Positions 38,873 to 48,532 of a stretch of 64,000 bases of DNA are shown in pieces. Position 1 is the first letter of the stretch. The number at the start of each line of letters is the position of its first letter. The DNA is from Flavobacterium sp. (lineage in GTDB: Bacteria; Bacteroidota; Bacteroidia; Flavobacteriales; Flavobacteriaceae): assembly GCA_016718345.1 (NCBI GenBank), contig JADKDN010000009.1:59447-123446 (forward strand), read 5' to 3'. The translations under genes were made by a program, and so were the position numbers. The notes under the pieces were generated by a model, which was given only the letters and a program-made list of their open reading frames with translations, was not told where the DNA came from and made no database searches.

Positions 38873-40111
38873 ATGAATGAATATATGTCGTTATCTGAAG
38901 CTTCTGAGTATATTGGAAAAAGTAAAGAAACCTTGAGACGCTGGGATAAAGAAGGCAAATTACTTGCTGTTCGTGAACCAATGAGTAATTATAGAGTTTA
39001 CAGAAAATCTGATGTTGATACTTTATTTGCTGATTTTTTAGATTCATCTATTCAAGAAACAACTTCAAATTATGTTGAACCCTATAATGAATATATTGTT
39101 TTAGAATTTTTTGTTGGAGCCGGTGGTTTGGCTGTTGGAATGGAAAAAGCTGGTTTGAAATGTGTAGCTTTAAATGAAATTGATAAATGAGCTTACAATA
39201 CTTTGAGGAAGAATCGCCCGAATTGGAATGTTTTAGAAGGCGATATTAAATCTTTTAGTTTTACGGAATATGAAAATAAAGTTGATATTGTAACTGGCGG
39301 GTTTCCTTGCCAAGCATTTAGTTATGCAGGAAAGAAATTGGGTTTAGCTGATGCAAGAGGAACTTTGTTTTATGAGTTTGCTAGAGTTGTAAAAGAAGTA
39401 AATCCTCCGATTTGTATCGGTGAAAACGTTCGTGGTTTGTTAAGTCACGAAAACGGAAAAACGCTTCAAGGAATGATTTCAATTTTAGATGAAATTGGGT
39501 ATAATGTTGTTCCTGTTCAAGTTCTAAAAGCAATTAATTTTAAAGTTCCACAAAAAAGAGAACGATTAATTTTAGTCGGAATTAGAAAAGATATTGATGT
39601 TAAATATGAATATCCAAAGCCTTATAAAAAAGTTTATAATTTAAAAGATGCCTTAAAAAAAGGAGACTTATTTGATTGTGATGTTCCAGATTCAGAAGGT
39701 TCAAAATATCCAAAAAGTAAAATAGATGTTTTGAAATTAGTACCTCAGAAAGGGTATTGGCGAGATTTACCTTTAGAGATACAAAAGGAATTTATGGGTG
39801 GAAGTTTTCATCTTGGCGGCGGAAAAACAGGAATTGCAAGAAGAATAGGTTGGGACGAACCTTGTTTAACATTAACTTGTAGTCCGGCACAAAAGCAGAC
39901 TGAAAGATGTCATCCCGAAGAAACTCGACCGTTTACGGTTCGAGAATATGCGAGAATTCAAACTTTCCCAGACGATTGGAAATTTGAAGGTTCAGTTGCT
40001 CAACAATATAAACAGATTGGAAATGCCGTTCCTGTTAATTTAGGAAAAGAAGTTGGTTATTCAATTGTTAAGTTTTTGAATAGCTATTACAATTTGTCAA
40101 AACCTAAATAA
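38873..40111 (+). pseudogene. DNA (cytosine-5) methyltransferase with N-terminal MerR-like HTH, interrupted by an in-frame TGA
   Basis: Residues 1-55 form an excisionase/MerR-like helix-turn-helix (MSLSEASEYIGKSKETLRRW, then YRVYRKSDVDTLF). The methyltransferase follows: motif I EFFVGAGGLAVGMEKAG, motif IV TGGFPCQAFSYAGKK with the catalytic Cys, motif VI GENVRGLL, motif VIII PQKRERLILVG and motif X IGNAVPVNLGKE. A TGA at 39188-39190 interrupts LNEIDK-AYNTLRKNRPNW in the same frame; Trp or a similar residue is expected. The ATG at 38873 is preferred to a TTG two codons earlier. It protects DNA from the restriction enzyme encoded tail to tail. The HTH may let it regulate the locus. Confidence 0.9.
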
Positions 40112-40851
40112 TAACTGTAATTTTCAAAAGTTATTTGGTCTAAAATTGTTCTTTTTGAAGTTTTAGTTTCTGTTTTGATTTCGTTTAATGCAGAATTTTC
40201 TTTTACAAATTCATTTTTTTCAACTGAATTAAGATAGTCTTTTACGGCAACTGGAAGGTTTTTATATAGTTGAAAAAGGGCATTTTCTTTTCCTGAAAGT
40301 AATGCATAGAATTGGTCGCCTGAAATTTTGTAAACTCTGCTATGACTGTATTCTTTTCCGTTAATTTCACCTTTCCAAAGTTCACAAAAACTACTTTTTG
40401 CTAAAACTTGAACCCAATAACATTTAGATTTTTTGTAAGTGTCAGCATATCTTGATAGTTTTTGAAAAAGAGCCTCTGCTGAACTGCTGTTCATTGTATT
40501 GTGTTTGTTTTTAATATCCGCAAACAAACTATCATCTTTTGCTTTTATATCAAAACCACTCAAATTTCCAACCTCAAAACCATTTATTCCACCTAATATC
40601 TGCTCGTGAAAAGTTCCAATAGAATTGTTTATAGATTTGTCAATTTGTCTTAAGATTTCAGCTTGAATTAAACTTTCTTCATCAATATCATTGAATTTAG
40701 CATCAAAAGTTAGTTTGATAGTGTCAACTTTATTGGTGTAAAAATTCTTTTTTGTAATGTTGTTTTTGGCTTTTAAGTAGGCGGAATGTAGATTTGCTAC
40801 GCAATCTAAAAAGTGTTCATCAGAAATAAAATCTACATATTTATTTTTCAT
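40087..40851 (-). CDS. Eco47II-family type II restriction endonuclease
   Basis: This 254-residue protein resembles the Eco47II/Sau96I restriction enzyme family, with YVDFISDEHFLDCVANLHSA at the start and the nuclease core LSGFDIKAKDDSLFADIKNK followed by HNTMNSSSAEALFQKL. Family members cut GGWCC or GGNCC; which applies here cannot be read from sequence. The gene converges on the m5C methyltransferase gene and the two overlap by 25 bp at their 3' ends. That makes a compact, probably mobile restriction-modification pair. The frame is intact, unlike its partner as written. Confidence 0.82.
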   Translation of the reverse strand: MKNKYVDFISDEHFLDCVANLHSAYLKAKNNITKKNFYTNKVDTIKLTFDAKFNDIDEESLIQAEILRQIDKSINNSIGTFHEQILGGINGFEVGNLSGFDIKAKDDSLFADIKNKHNTMNSSSAEALFQKLSRYADTYKKSKCYWVQVLAKSSFCELWKGEINGKEYSHSRVYKISGDQFYALLSGKENALFQLYKNLPVAVKDYLNSVEKNEFVKENSALNEIKTETKTSKRTILDQITFENYSYYLGFDKL

Positions 40852-40908
40852 AATTTTTCAAATTTTGTATCAAACAACCGTCTATTAGTCTATTCTCTTT
40901 TCTCTAAA

Positions 40909-42201
40909 CTAACCATTCATCAAACTTTCAATTTCCTCAGCTTCAATCGGGATATTTCGCATTAAATTGAAAGGTTCTCCAGTAGCTTGAACGACAACGT
41001 TATCCTCTAGTCGAATACCAAAACCTTCAGCTGGGATATAAATTCCAGGCTCGACAGTAAAAACCATATTAGCTTGCATCGGTTCGTGTAGCAATCCATA
41101 ATCGTGGGTATCTAATCCCATGTGATGTGAAGTGCCATGCATGAAATATTTTTTGTAGGCTGGCCAATCTGGATTTTCGTTTTGTACATCGGCTTTGTCT
41201 ATTAATCCCAAACCAAGAAGTTCTGAAGTCATGAGTTTTCCTACTTCTACATGATATTGCCTCCAAAGCGTTCCTGGTGTAAGCATTTTGGTAGCTTCGT
41301 TTTTAACTCGTAAAACAGCTTTATAGACTTCTTTTTGTCGATGAGTATAGCGACCAGAAACAGGTATGGTTCGAGTTAAATCGCTGGAATAGTTGGCATA
41401 TTCGGCGGCAACGTCTAGCAAAATCAAGTCGCCTGCTTTGCATTGTTGGTTGTTTTCGATGTAATGCAACACATTAGCATTGTTTCCCGAAGCAATAATA
41501 GGGGTGTAGGCAAATCCTTTGGAACGATTGCGAATGAATTCGTGAATGAGTTCGGCTTCAATTTCGTATTCAGTTACATTAGGTTTTACAAAAGAAAGCA
41601 GTCTTCGGAATCCCCTTTCAGTAATATCGCAAGCGTGTTGAATCAAATCGATTTCTTCACTTTCTTTAACAGAACGCAGTCGTTGCAAAATAGTGTTGCT
41701 TTTTGCCACTTGATGCGCTGGATATTTGGCTGCCCACCATTTTACAAATCTGGCCTCACGGGTTTCTGTGTCTACAGAAGCTCGATAATGTTCGTTGGTG
41801 TTGATGTACATGATTTCGGAATAACTCATCATTTCGTTGAGTATCTTCTCAAAATCTTGCAACCAATATACTGTTTTGATTCCCGAGACTTCAAAGGCAC
41901 GTTCTTTGGTTAGTTTTTCACCTTCCCAAATGGCAATGTGTTCGCTGGTTTCTTTTAAAAAAAGTATCTCACGTTGGTTCTCGTAAGGAGCATTAGGAAA
42001 AAGCAACAAAATACTTTCCTCTTGGTCTATTCCTGATAAATAAAAAATATCCCGATGTTGCGCAAACGGCAAAGTGCTGTCGGCAGACACGGGATAAATA
42101 TCATTGGAATTAAAAACCGCCACGCTTTTTGGCTTCATTTGAGCCGTGAATTTGGCGCGATTTTTTATGAATAATTGTCGGTCAATTTGATGGTATTTCA
42201 T
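40909..42201 (-). CDS. Xaa-Pro aminopeptidase (aminopeptidase P, M24B)
   Basis: The enzyme removes an N-terminal residue before proline. The N-terminal creatinase-like domain (~1-165) precedes the pita-bread fold with metal ligands in DVAAEYANYSSDLTRTIPVS (two Asp), FMHGTSHHMGLDTHD (His), FTVEPGIYIPAEG (Glu) and IRLEDNVVV (Glu). I chose the ATG at 42201 (MKYHQIDRQLFIKNRAKF, 430 residues) because eight further upstream residues look unrelated. The frame is intact. It starts 27 bp after the mvaS stop, so the two may be cotranscribed. Confidence 0.93.
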   Translation of the reverse strand: MKYHQIDRQLFIKNRAKFTAQMKPKSVAVFNSNDIYPVSADSTLPFAQHRDIFYLSGIDQEESILLLFPNAPYENQREILFLKETSEHIAIWEGEKLTKERAFEVSGIKTVYWLQDFEKILNEMMSYSEIMYINTNEHYRASVDTETREARFVKWWAAKYPAHQVAKSNTILQRLRSVKESEEIDLIQHACDITERGFRRLLSFVKPNVTEYEIEAELIHEFIRNRSKGFAYTPIIASGNNANVLHYIENNQQCKAGDLILLDVAAEYANYSSDLTRTIPVSGRYTHRQKEVYKAVLRVKNEATKMLTPGTLWRQYHVEVGKLMTSELLGLGLIDKADVQNENPDWPAYKKYFMHGTSHHMGLDTHDYGLLHEPMQANMVFTVEPGIYIPAEGFGIRLEDNVVVQATGEPFNLMRNIPIEAEEIESLMNG

Positions 42202-42227
42202 ACTAACGAATAAATTAGAATACAAAT

Positions 42228-43590
42228 CTAATCAATCCATTTGTAATAACGCGCACCAATAAGGTTTGGAATTTGATTTTCTATTCGCTCTAAAACCCAT
42301 TCGTTTTTGGGTTGTCGAATGCTTTGTTTTTGTTCTTTTTTATGAAGTTTTTCGTAGGTTTCAAAGTCAATTTCAACGCTTTTTTCCAAAGTTTCAAAAA
42401 GATGAACATTAGCAAGAGCGTTTTTCCAATCCGCTTGAATTGTTCCTTCAAAAACTTTCGATTTAGAACCACTACCGTAGGCTAAAAAACCGAATTTTTT
42501 GCCTGAAATCTCTTTTTTTGAATCGTGAAAATGAGAAAGCGTAGACAATAATCCCATGAAAATTGAACCTGTGTAAAGGTTTCCAATAATGGAAGAAGCC
42601 AATTCTGCTGGCACTAATTTTTGAGTTACGAAATTTTTGTATTGTTCTGTTTTACTAATTTCTTTCAATTTGTTTTGATATTCGGCAGTAGTTTCACTTC
42701 CTGAAATTCCTGAAATTTTCTTCATCCAAAGCGTATATTTCAGACAACATTCTGCGTCCTTGAAAGGCGTAAGGCAGGTGCATTATGATACTTTCCCACG
42801 AATTATAGATTGTTTTTGAACTCTTTACAAGTTTTTTAAACGAAAAATAAGCATTTTTCGTTCTATCCATGTAACATTGATTGGAGTATTGACCGTCAAA
42901 AACAGGTTGATCTTTGTGGATTTCTATTTCATCCTCAAGATTTTCAAACCAAGGGTCATTGTTTGTATTTCCTGTAATTTCTTTTTTTGAAATTGTTCTG
43001 TAAGGTTTAAAAAAATCGAAAACGCCTTTAGTGCTGGTTGCCCAAAGGTTTTCAAAAGCAATAATTCGAGGGTTTGAAGTGATTAACATTGCCAAAGCTC
43101 CAGCTCCTTGAGTATATTCGCCAGTAGAATTTAAATCATATTTGGCAAAATCAGTTGTTACAACAATCGCTTTTTTGCTTGGATTTAAGGTAATAAAATC
43201 AATGCAATTTTGTAATGCGTCTACACCACCTATACAGGCAAAAGTAAAATCAACCACATCGCATTCGGCTAAAGAGTTTTCTCCAAATTTTTGTTCCATT
43301 AAAGCAATTAAAAACGAGCTGATGGGTTTTGAACTGTCAATAGCACTTTCAGTCCCTACATATATTCTTGCTATTTCAGAGAGATCAATGTTGTTGTCGA
43401 GAATAAGTTTTGTTAAGGCATTTGCGCCAAAAACTATCGTGTCCTGATGCGCATCAGGAAGCGTCATTTTAATTAAACCAAGTCCTTTTTCTAATTTTTC
43501 GGGTTCTATATTTCTAGCTTTTGCTAGGGATTGAATAGGTAAGTGTATTTTAGCTACATCAAATGAGATGGCGTCAATTCCTGGATTCAT
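42228..43590 (-). pseudogene. mvaS: Hydroxymethylglutaryl-CoA synthase, frameshifted
   Basis: The enzyme condenses acetyl-CoA with acetoacetyl-CoA in the mevalonate pathway. Motifs: GIDAISFDVAKIHLPIQSLA at the start, catalytic Cys in FTFACIGGVDALQNCIDF, and catalytic His in IIMHLPYAFQGRRMLSEIYA. The first piece ends at 42694 and the second covers 42725-42228; an indel near 42717 separates them (joined path DEEISGISGSETTAEYQNKL). I chose the ATG at 43590; the frame extends 17 codons upstream only to a TTG. Reconstructed length is about 454 residues, normal for the family. Confidence 0.88.
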
Positions 43591-43897
43591 TTCGCTTAAA
43601 TTTTGAGAGGTTAAAGGTAAAGTACACGGTCTAAATTGCAATTGTTTTGACAGAAAAAATACATTAGAGATTCAAATTTTTACGAAATTTTTACCGATTT
43701 AGGACAATTGATGATTAATTATCAAATATAATGTTGATTTCAAGAAAAAATAATTAAGAATCGAAAATCACATTTTAAATTTTTTTTAAATTTTGTTTAA
43801 TCTAAAAGCTTGTTTTTGAGCTGAAACCCCATTATTTATTGGGTTTTTAGTTTTTTATTTAGAACACTTTAAAATTAATATAAATAACATCATAAAG
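43591..43897. other. Gene-free interval with a terminator-like hairpin
   Basis: This AT-rich gap between mvaS and the sdh promoter has no supported gene. At about 43823-43857 a stem GAAACCC/GGGTTTT with a loop of about 12 nt is followed by AGTTTTTTATTT, like a rightward terminator. No promoter or gene for it to end is visible, so it may close a small undetected RNA or be a spacer element. Confidence 0.5.
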
Positions 43898-43929
43898 GTT
43901 GTGGTTCATCTGTATTTGCTTTATTTTTG
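43898..43929 (+). promoter_or_regulatory. Promoter of the sdhCAB operon
   Basis: GTTG (43898-43901), 20 bp, TATTTTTG (43922-43929), 30 bp upstream of the sdhC ATG. It fits the TTG/TAnnTTTG promoter pattern. Confidence 0.7.
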
Positions 43930-43959
43930 TATCACTTTTAAACAAAATTTTAAAATATT

Positions 43960-44625
43960 ATGGCACAATCTGCATTATTGAAGTCGTCAATAGCGAAAAA
44001 GGTAGCAATGGCGCTTTCAGGACTCTTTTTGATTACGTTTCTTGCGCTACATTTTTTTATCAATATGACTTCTGTATTTAGTTCGGAAACATTCAATACA
44101 ATGTCGCATTTTATGGGGTACAATCCACTTATTCAATTTATTATGCAGCCTATTTTGGTTGCGGGTGTTGTTTTTCATTTTGTTATGGGTTTCGTTTTAG
44201 AATTAAAAAACAGAAGTGCAAGGCCAATTGGTTATGTAAAATATGACGGTGCTGCTAATGCTTCTTGGGCTTCAAGAAATATGATTGTTTCAGGCTTGGT
44301 GGTTTTGGCTTTTTTAGGGCTTCATTTCTATGATTTTTGGGTTCACGAAATGATTTACAAATATGTAGAAGTGAATGTAATAGACGAAACGAGATATTTC
44401 CCTGAACTAGTTCACAAGTTTGAAAGCCCTATTCGTACTGGTTTGTATTGTGTAGCTTTCGTACTGCTATCATTACATTTATGGCATGGGTTTAACTCCT
44501 CTTTCCAGTCTGTTGGATTTGATAATAAATATGCTAAAGCCTTACATAAATTTGGATATACATTTGCAATTGTAATCCCTTTTGGATTCATTTTCATTGC
44601 ATTATTTCATCATTTTAATCACTAA
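43960..44625 (+). CDS. sdhC: Succinate dehydrogenase cytochrome b subunit
   Basis: This 221-residue membrane protein has five hydrophobic helices, as in the single-subunit di-haem (type B) succinate:quinone oxidoreductases. Candidate haem-ligand His residues lie in FLALHFFINM, HFMGYNPL, VVFHFVMGF, FLGLHFYDFWVHE and LSLHLWHGF. It anchors SdhAB and passes electrons to menaquinone. It is the first gene of sdhCAB. The frame is intact. Confidence 0.93.
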   Translation: MAQSALLKSSIAKKVAMALSGLFLITFLALHFFINMTSVFSSETFNTMSHFMGYNPLIQFIMQPILVAGVVFHFVMGFVLELKNRSARPIGYVKYDGAANASWASRNMIVSGLVVLAFLGLHFYDFWVHEMIYKYVEVNVIDETRYFPELVHKFESPIRTGLYCVAFVLLSLHLWHGFNSSFQSVGFDNKYAKALHKFGYTFAIVIPFGFIFIALFHHFNH

Positions 44626-44729
44626 TATCAATCTATAAATGAAATCGCCAAGAAAGACTAGTTTGTTATAGCAAACACCAGTTCAAAAGGCGATAACATA
44701 TATGACCAAAGACAAAAAATTTCACATGT

Positions 44730-46736
44730 ATGAAACTAGATTCTAAAATACCAGAAGGTCACATTTCACAAAAATGGACTGATTATAAAGACCACTTGAA
44801 GTTAGTTGCTCCAAACAACCGTCCAAAAATTGATATTATCGTTGTAGGAACAGGACTTGCGGGAGCATCTGCGGCAGCGTCTTTTGCAGAAATGGGTTAC
44901 AATGTAAAAGCATTTTGCTATCAGGATTCTCCACGTCGAGCTCACTCTATTGCAGCTCAAGGTGGAATAAATGCAGCCAAAAATTACCAAAATGATGGGG
45001 ATAGCATTTTCAGATTATTTTACGATACAATAAAAGGTGGAGATTATAGAGCACGTGAAGCAAACGTTCATCGTTTAGCAGAAGTTTCGGGAAATATTAT
45101 AGATCAATGTGGCCAAGGAGTGCCGTTTTGCTAGAGATTATGGAGGGTTATTAGACAACCGTTCGTTTGGTCGCACACAAGTACAAAGAACTTTTTATGC
45201 TGCTGGGCAAACTGGACAACAGTTATTGCTTGGAGCGTATTCCGCTTTATCAAGACAAATTGGATTGGGTCGTGTAAAAATGTACAACCGTCACGAAATG
45301 CTAGAATTAGTAAAAGTAGATGGTAAAGCTCGTGGAATCATTGCTCGTAATCTTGTTACAGGTGAAATAGAAAGACATTCAGCTCATGCTGTTATTGTTG
45401 CCTCTGGTGGATATGGAAATGTATATTTTCTATCTACAAATGCAATGGGAAGCAACGTAACTGCTGGTTGGAAAATCCACAAACAAGGCGCTTTGTTTGC
45501 TAATCCATGTTTTGTACAAATTCACCCAACGTGTATTCCAGTGCATGGTACTAATCAATCAAAATTAACTTTAATGTCTGAATCTTTGAGAAACTCAGGA
45601 CGCATTTGGGTTCCAAAGAAAAAAGAAGATGCCGAAGCAATTCGTGCTGGAAAATTAAAACCAACACAGTTAGCGGAAGAAGATAGAGATTATTTCTTAG
45701 AACGAAGATATCCAGCTTTTGGTAATCTCGTGCCGCGTGATGTGGCATCAAGAGCGGCAAAAGAACGATGTGATGCTGGACATGGAATTGAAGCAAATGA
45801 TACTAATGAAGGCGTTTATTTGGATTTTTCTACAGAGATTCAATCAAAAGGAAACAAGCTGCATACGCTAAGGGAAATCACAATCCTTCTCAAGAAGAAA
45901 TCATTTCATTAGGAAAAAAATGGTTAGAGGAAAAATACGGTAACTTGTTTACTATGTACCAAAAAATCACCGATGAAAATCCGTATGAAACCCCAATGAA
46001 AATCTATCCTGCAGTCCACTATACTATGGGAGGAGTTTGGGTAGACTATAATTTACAATCCACAATTCCTGGATGTTTCGTAGCTGGAGAGGCTAATTTT
46101 TCCGATCACGGTGCAAACAGGTTAGGAGCTTCAGCGTTAATGCAAGGTTTAGCCGATGGTTATTTTGTACTACCTTATACGGTTTCTAATTATTTAGCGG
46201 ATGAGATTAGAACAGGTAAAATTTCAACAGAAAGTCAAGAATTTGTTGATGCAGAAAATAGAGTTAAAGAAACTATCAATCAATTTTTAAATAACAAAGG
46301 CTCTAAATCTGTAGATCATTTCCACAAACGATTAGGATTGATTATGTGGAACAAAGTGGGTATGGCTAGAAATGAAGCAGGTTTAAAAGAAGCTATTTCT
46401 GAAATTTCCGCTCTTAAACAAGAGTTTTACAAAGAGGTAAGTGTTCCAGGTAGTGCAGATGAGTTGAATCCTGAGTTAGAAAAAGCACTTAGAGTTGCTG
46501 ATTTTATTGATTTAGGACAATTAATGGCAATGGACGCTTTACAAAGAAACGAATCTTGTGGAGGTCATTTCCGTGAAGAATATCAAGATAGTGAGGGAGA
46601 AACGCTTCGCGATGATAAAAACTTCTCATTTGTTGGTGCTTGGGAATACAAAGGTGATGATATCACCAAAGAAGAGCTTCACAAAGAAGAATTGAAATAC
46701 GAGTTTATTAAAATAGCCGCAAGAAATTACAAATAA
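44730..46736 (+). pseudogene. sdhA: Succinate dehydrogenase flavoprotein subunit, frameshifted
   Basis: The FAD-bearing subunit oxidises succinate to fumarate. The N-terminus has IIVVGTGLAGASAAASFAEM (FAD binding) and RRAHSIAAQGGINAAKN (FAD-His). Three pieces follow one another: 44730-45134, 45109-45912 and 45945-46736. Indels near 45110-45130 replace the expected QCVAQGVPFARDYGG, and one near 45855 hides QAAYAKGNHNPSQEEIISLG. Catalytic-region motifs LVPRDVASRAAKERC, HYTMGGVWVDYN and GANRLGASALMQGL are intact. Reconstructed length is about 669 residues. A central respiratory gene in an otherwise intact operon, so sequencing error is the likely cause. Confidence 0.95.
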
Positions 46737-46743
46737 TAGAGTT

Positions 46744-47508
46744 ATGAGCGCAGCAAAAAATATAAATATCACCCTAAAAATTTGGCGTCAGAGAAACTCC
46801 AAAGCTAAAGGGAAATTAGAAACATATAAATTGAATGATGTTTCTACCGCAAGTTCATTTTTGGAAATGTTAGACCAGTTGAATGAGCAATTAATTAATG
46901 AAAAAATTGAACCAATTGCATTTGACCACGATTGTCGTGAAGGAATTTGCGGAATGTGTTCTTTGTATATCAATGGTCGCGCACACGGTCCAGATACTGG
47001 AATAACCACTTGTCAATTACACATGAGAATGTTTAAAGATGGTGATACTATTTACGTAGAACCATGGAGAAGTAAAGCTTTTCCAGTAATTAAAGATTTG
47101 GTAGTAGACAGAAGTGCTTTTGATAGAATTCAACAAGCGGGAGGATTCGTTTCGGTAAATACCTCAGGAAACACCATAGATGCGAATGCAACCCCAATTA
47201 ATAAACAAGATGCGGATAAAGCTTTTGAGGCGGCAGCATGTATAGGCTGCGGGGCATGTGTAGCTACTTGTAAAAATGGTTCTGCCATGTTATTTGTTGG
47301 GGCAAAAGTATCTCAATATGCTTTGTTACCTCAAGGAAAAGTTGAAGCGACCCAACGTGTTTTAAACATGGTACGTCAAATGGATGAAGAGGGTTTTGGA
47401 AACTGTACCAATACGGGAGCTTGTGAAATCGAATGCCCAAAAGGTATTTCTTTAGAAAATATTGCTCGAATGAATAGAGAATATTTGTCTGCAAGTGCGA
47501 AAGGATAA
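46744..47508 (+). CDS. sdhB: Succinate dehydrogenase iron-sulfur subunit
   Basis: This 254-residue protein carries the [2Fe-2S] ligands in CREGICGMCSLYING and TTCQLHMR, and the ligands for the [4Fe-4S] and [3Fe-4S] clusters in CIGCGACVATCKNGS and CTNTGACEIECPKG. It relays electrons from SdhA to the membrane subunit. It starts 7 bp after sdhA and is followed by a long palindrome. The frame is intact. Confidence 0.96.
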   Translation: MSAAKNINITLKIWRQRNSKAKGKLETYKLNDVSTASSFLEMLDQLNEQLINEKIEPIAFDHDCREGICGMCSLYINGRAHGPDTGITTCQLHMRMFKDGDTIYVEPWRSKAFPVIKDLVVDRSAFDRIQQAGGFVSVNTSGNTIDANATPINKQDADKAFEAAACIGCGACVATCKNGSAMLFVGAKVSQYALLPQGKVEATQRVLNMVRQMDEEGFGNCTNTGACEIECPKGISLENIARMNREYLSASAKG

Positions 47509-47532
47509 ACTTTTTAAAATAAAATTTATATT

Positions 47533-47560
47533 AGTAACGCATTCAATTGAATGCGTTACT
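47533..47560 (+). terminator. 28-bp perfect palindrome after sdhB
   Basis: AGTAACGCATTCAA and its exact complement meet without a spacer. It is followed by AGTTTAAAAA rather than a T run, so it may be a transcript-stabilising hairpin or a weak terminator. Confidence 0.6.
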
Positions 47561-47579
47561 AGTTTAAAAAAAGTACAGT

Positions 47580-48422
47580 ATGCTAAAATTAACTTATATT
47601 TTATGTTTAGTTTATATACTTAAAGGTCTATCTATGGATGCCCAAAGCCTCAAGATAATGACATATAATATTCGTCTTGACGTTCCATCAGACGGAGAGA
47701 ACAATTGGTCGAATCGAAAGGATTTTTTCTCCTCTCAAATACAATTCTATGAGCCAGATATATTTGGAGTTCAAGAAGCTAAGCCGAATCAAGTGGCAGA
47801 TATTGCCACTGCTTTATCTCAATATAATTATTTAGGAATAGGGCGAGATGGTGATGGAAAAGGAGAGTCCTCAAATATACTTTATAATAAAGAAAGATTT
47901 TCAGTCAAAGAAACGAATACGTTTTGGCTTTCAGAAACTCCAGATATACCATCAAAAGGATGGGATGCGGCTTTTAATAGAGTTTGTACATATGCACTTT
48001 TTAAAGATTTGAAAACCAATAAAACATTTTGGGTTTTTAATACACACCTAGACCATATGGGTGAAGAAGCAAAGACAAAAGGGATTCAATTAATTCTATC
48101 GAAAATAAAAACTTTGAATAGTAAGAATTATCCAGTAATTTTTATGGGAGATTTCAATTCAGAACCGAATGAGAATAGAATACTTGAACTGAGAAGTGTA
48201 ATGGACGATTCTAAAGAAGTTTCTGAACAAAAACCTTACGGTCCTTCAGGTACATTTAATAACTTCAAGCACGACCAACCCGTCACAAAATTGATAGATT
48301 ATATATTTATCTCTAAAAATAGCGATTTGAAAGTAAAAAAATATGCAGTTCTAAGTGATGCTGTAGATTTAAAATATCCATCAGATCATTTACCTATTTT
48401 TGTAGAGCTGAAGTATAAATAA
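47580..48422 (+). CDS. Secreted endonuclease/exonuclease/phosphatase family protein
   Basis: This 280-residue protein has a likely signal peptide (about 1-20) and a complete EEP fold: LKIMTYNIRLD, IFGVQEAKPNQ (metal Glu), NTHLDHMGEEAK, VIFMGDFNSEPNEN and SDHLPIFVEL (catalytic Asp/His). It is closer to secreted phosphodiesterase-type EEP proteins than the copy at 11.9-13.0 kb. Substrate unknown. It starts 20 bp after the sdhB palindrome. The frame is intact. Confidence 0.88.
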   Translation: MLKLTYILCLVYILKGLSMDAQSLKIMTYNIRLDVPSDGENNWSNRKDFFSSQIQFYEPDIFGVQEAKPNQVADIATALSQYNYLGIGRDGDGKGESSNILYNKERFSVKETNTFWLSETPDIPSKGWDAAFNRVCTYALFKDLKTNKTFWVFNTHLDHMGEEAKTKGIQLILSKIKTLNSKNYPVIFMGDFNSEPNENRILELRSVMDDSKEVSEQKPYGPSGTFNNFKHDQPVTKLIDYIFISKNSDLKVKKYAVLSDAVDLKYPSDHLPIFVELKYK

Positions 48423-48532
48423 TTTTGTCCAAATTTGATTTAAAATCTAGAATAAAGAATGACAAAAAAGATCCCATCAATGATTCAATTTCTGTTTATA
48501 TTCATTTTTTATCTTTGATGAAATTATTATAA

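Noticed and set aside
17980..39190. TGA reassigned to Trp as a genetic-code change
   Set aside because: Only two cases occur, and TGA ends kbl and rnhA in the expected place, so a code change is not supported.
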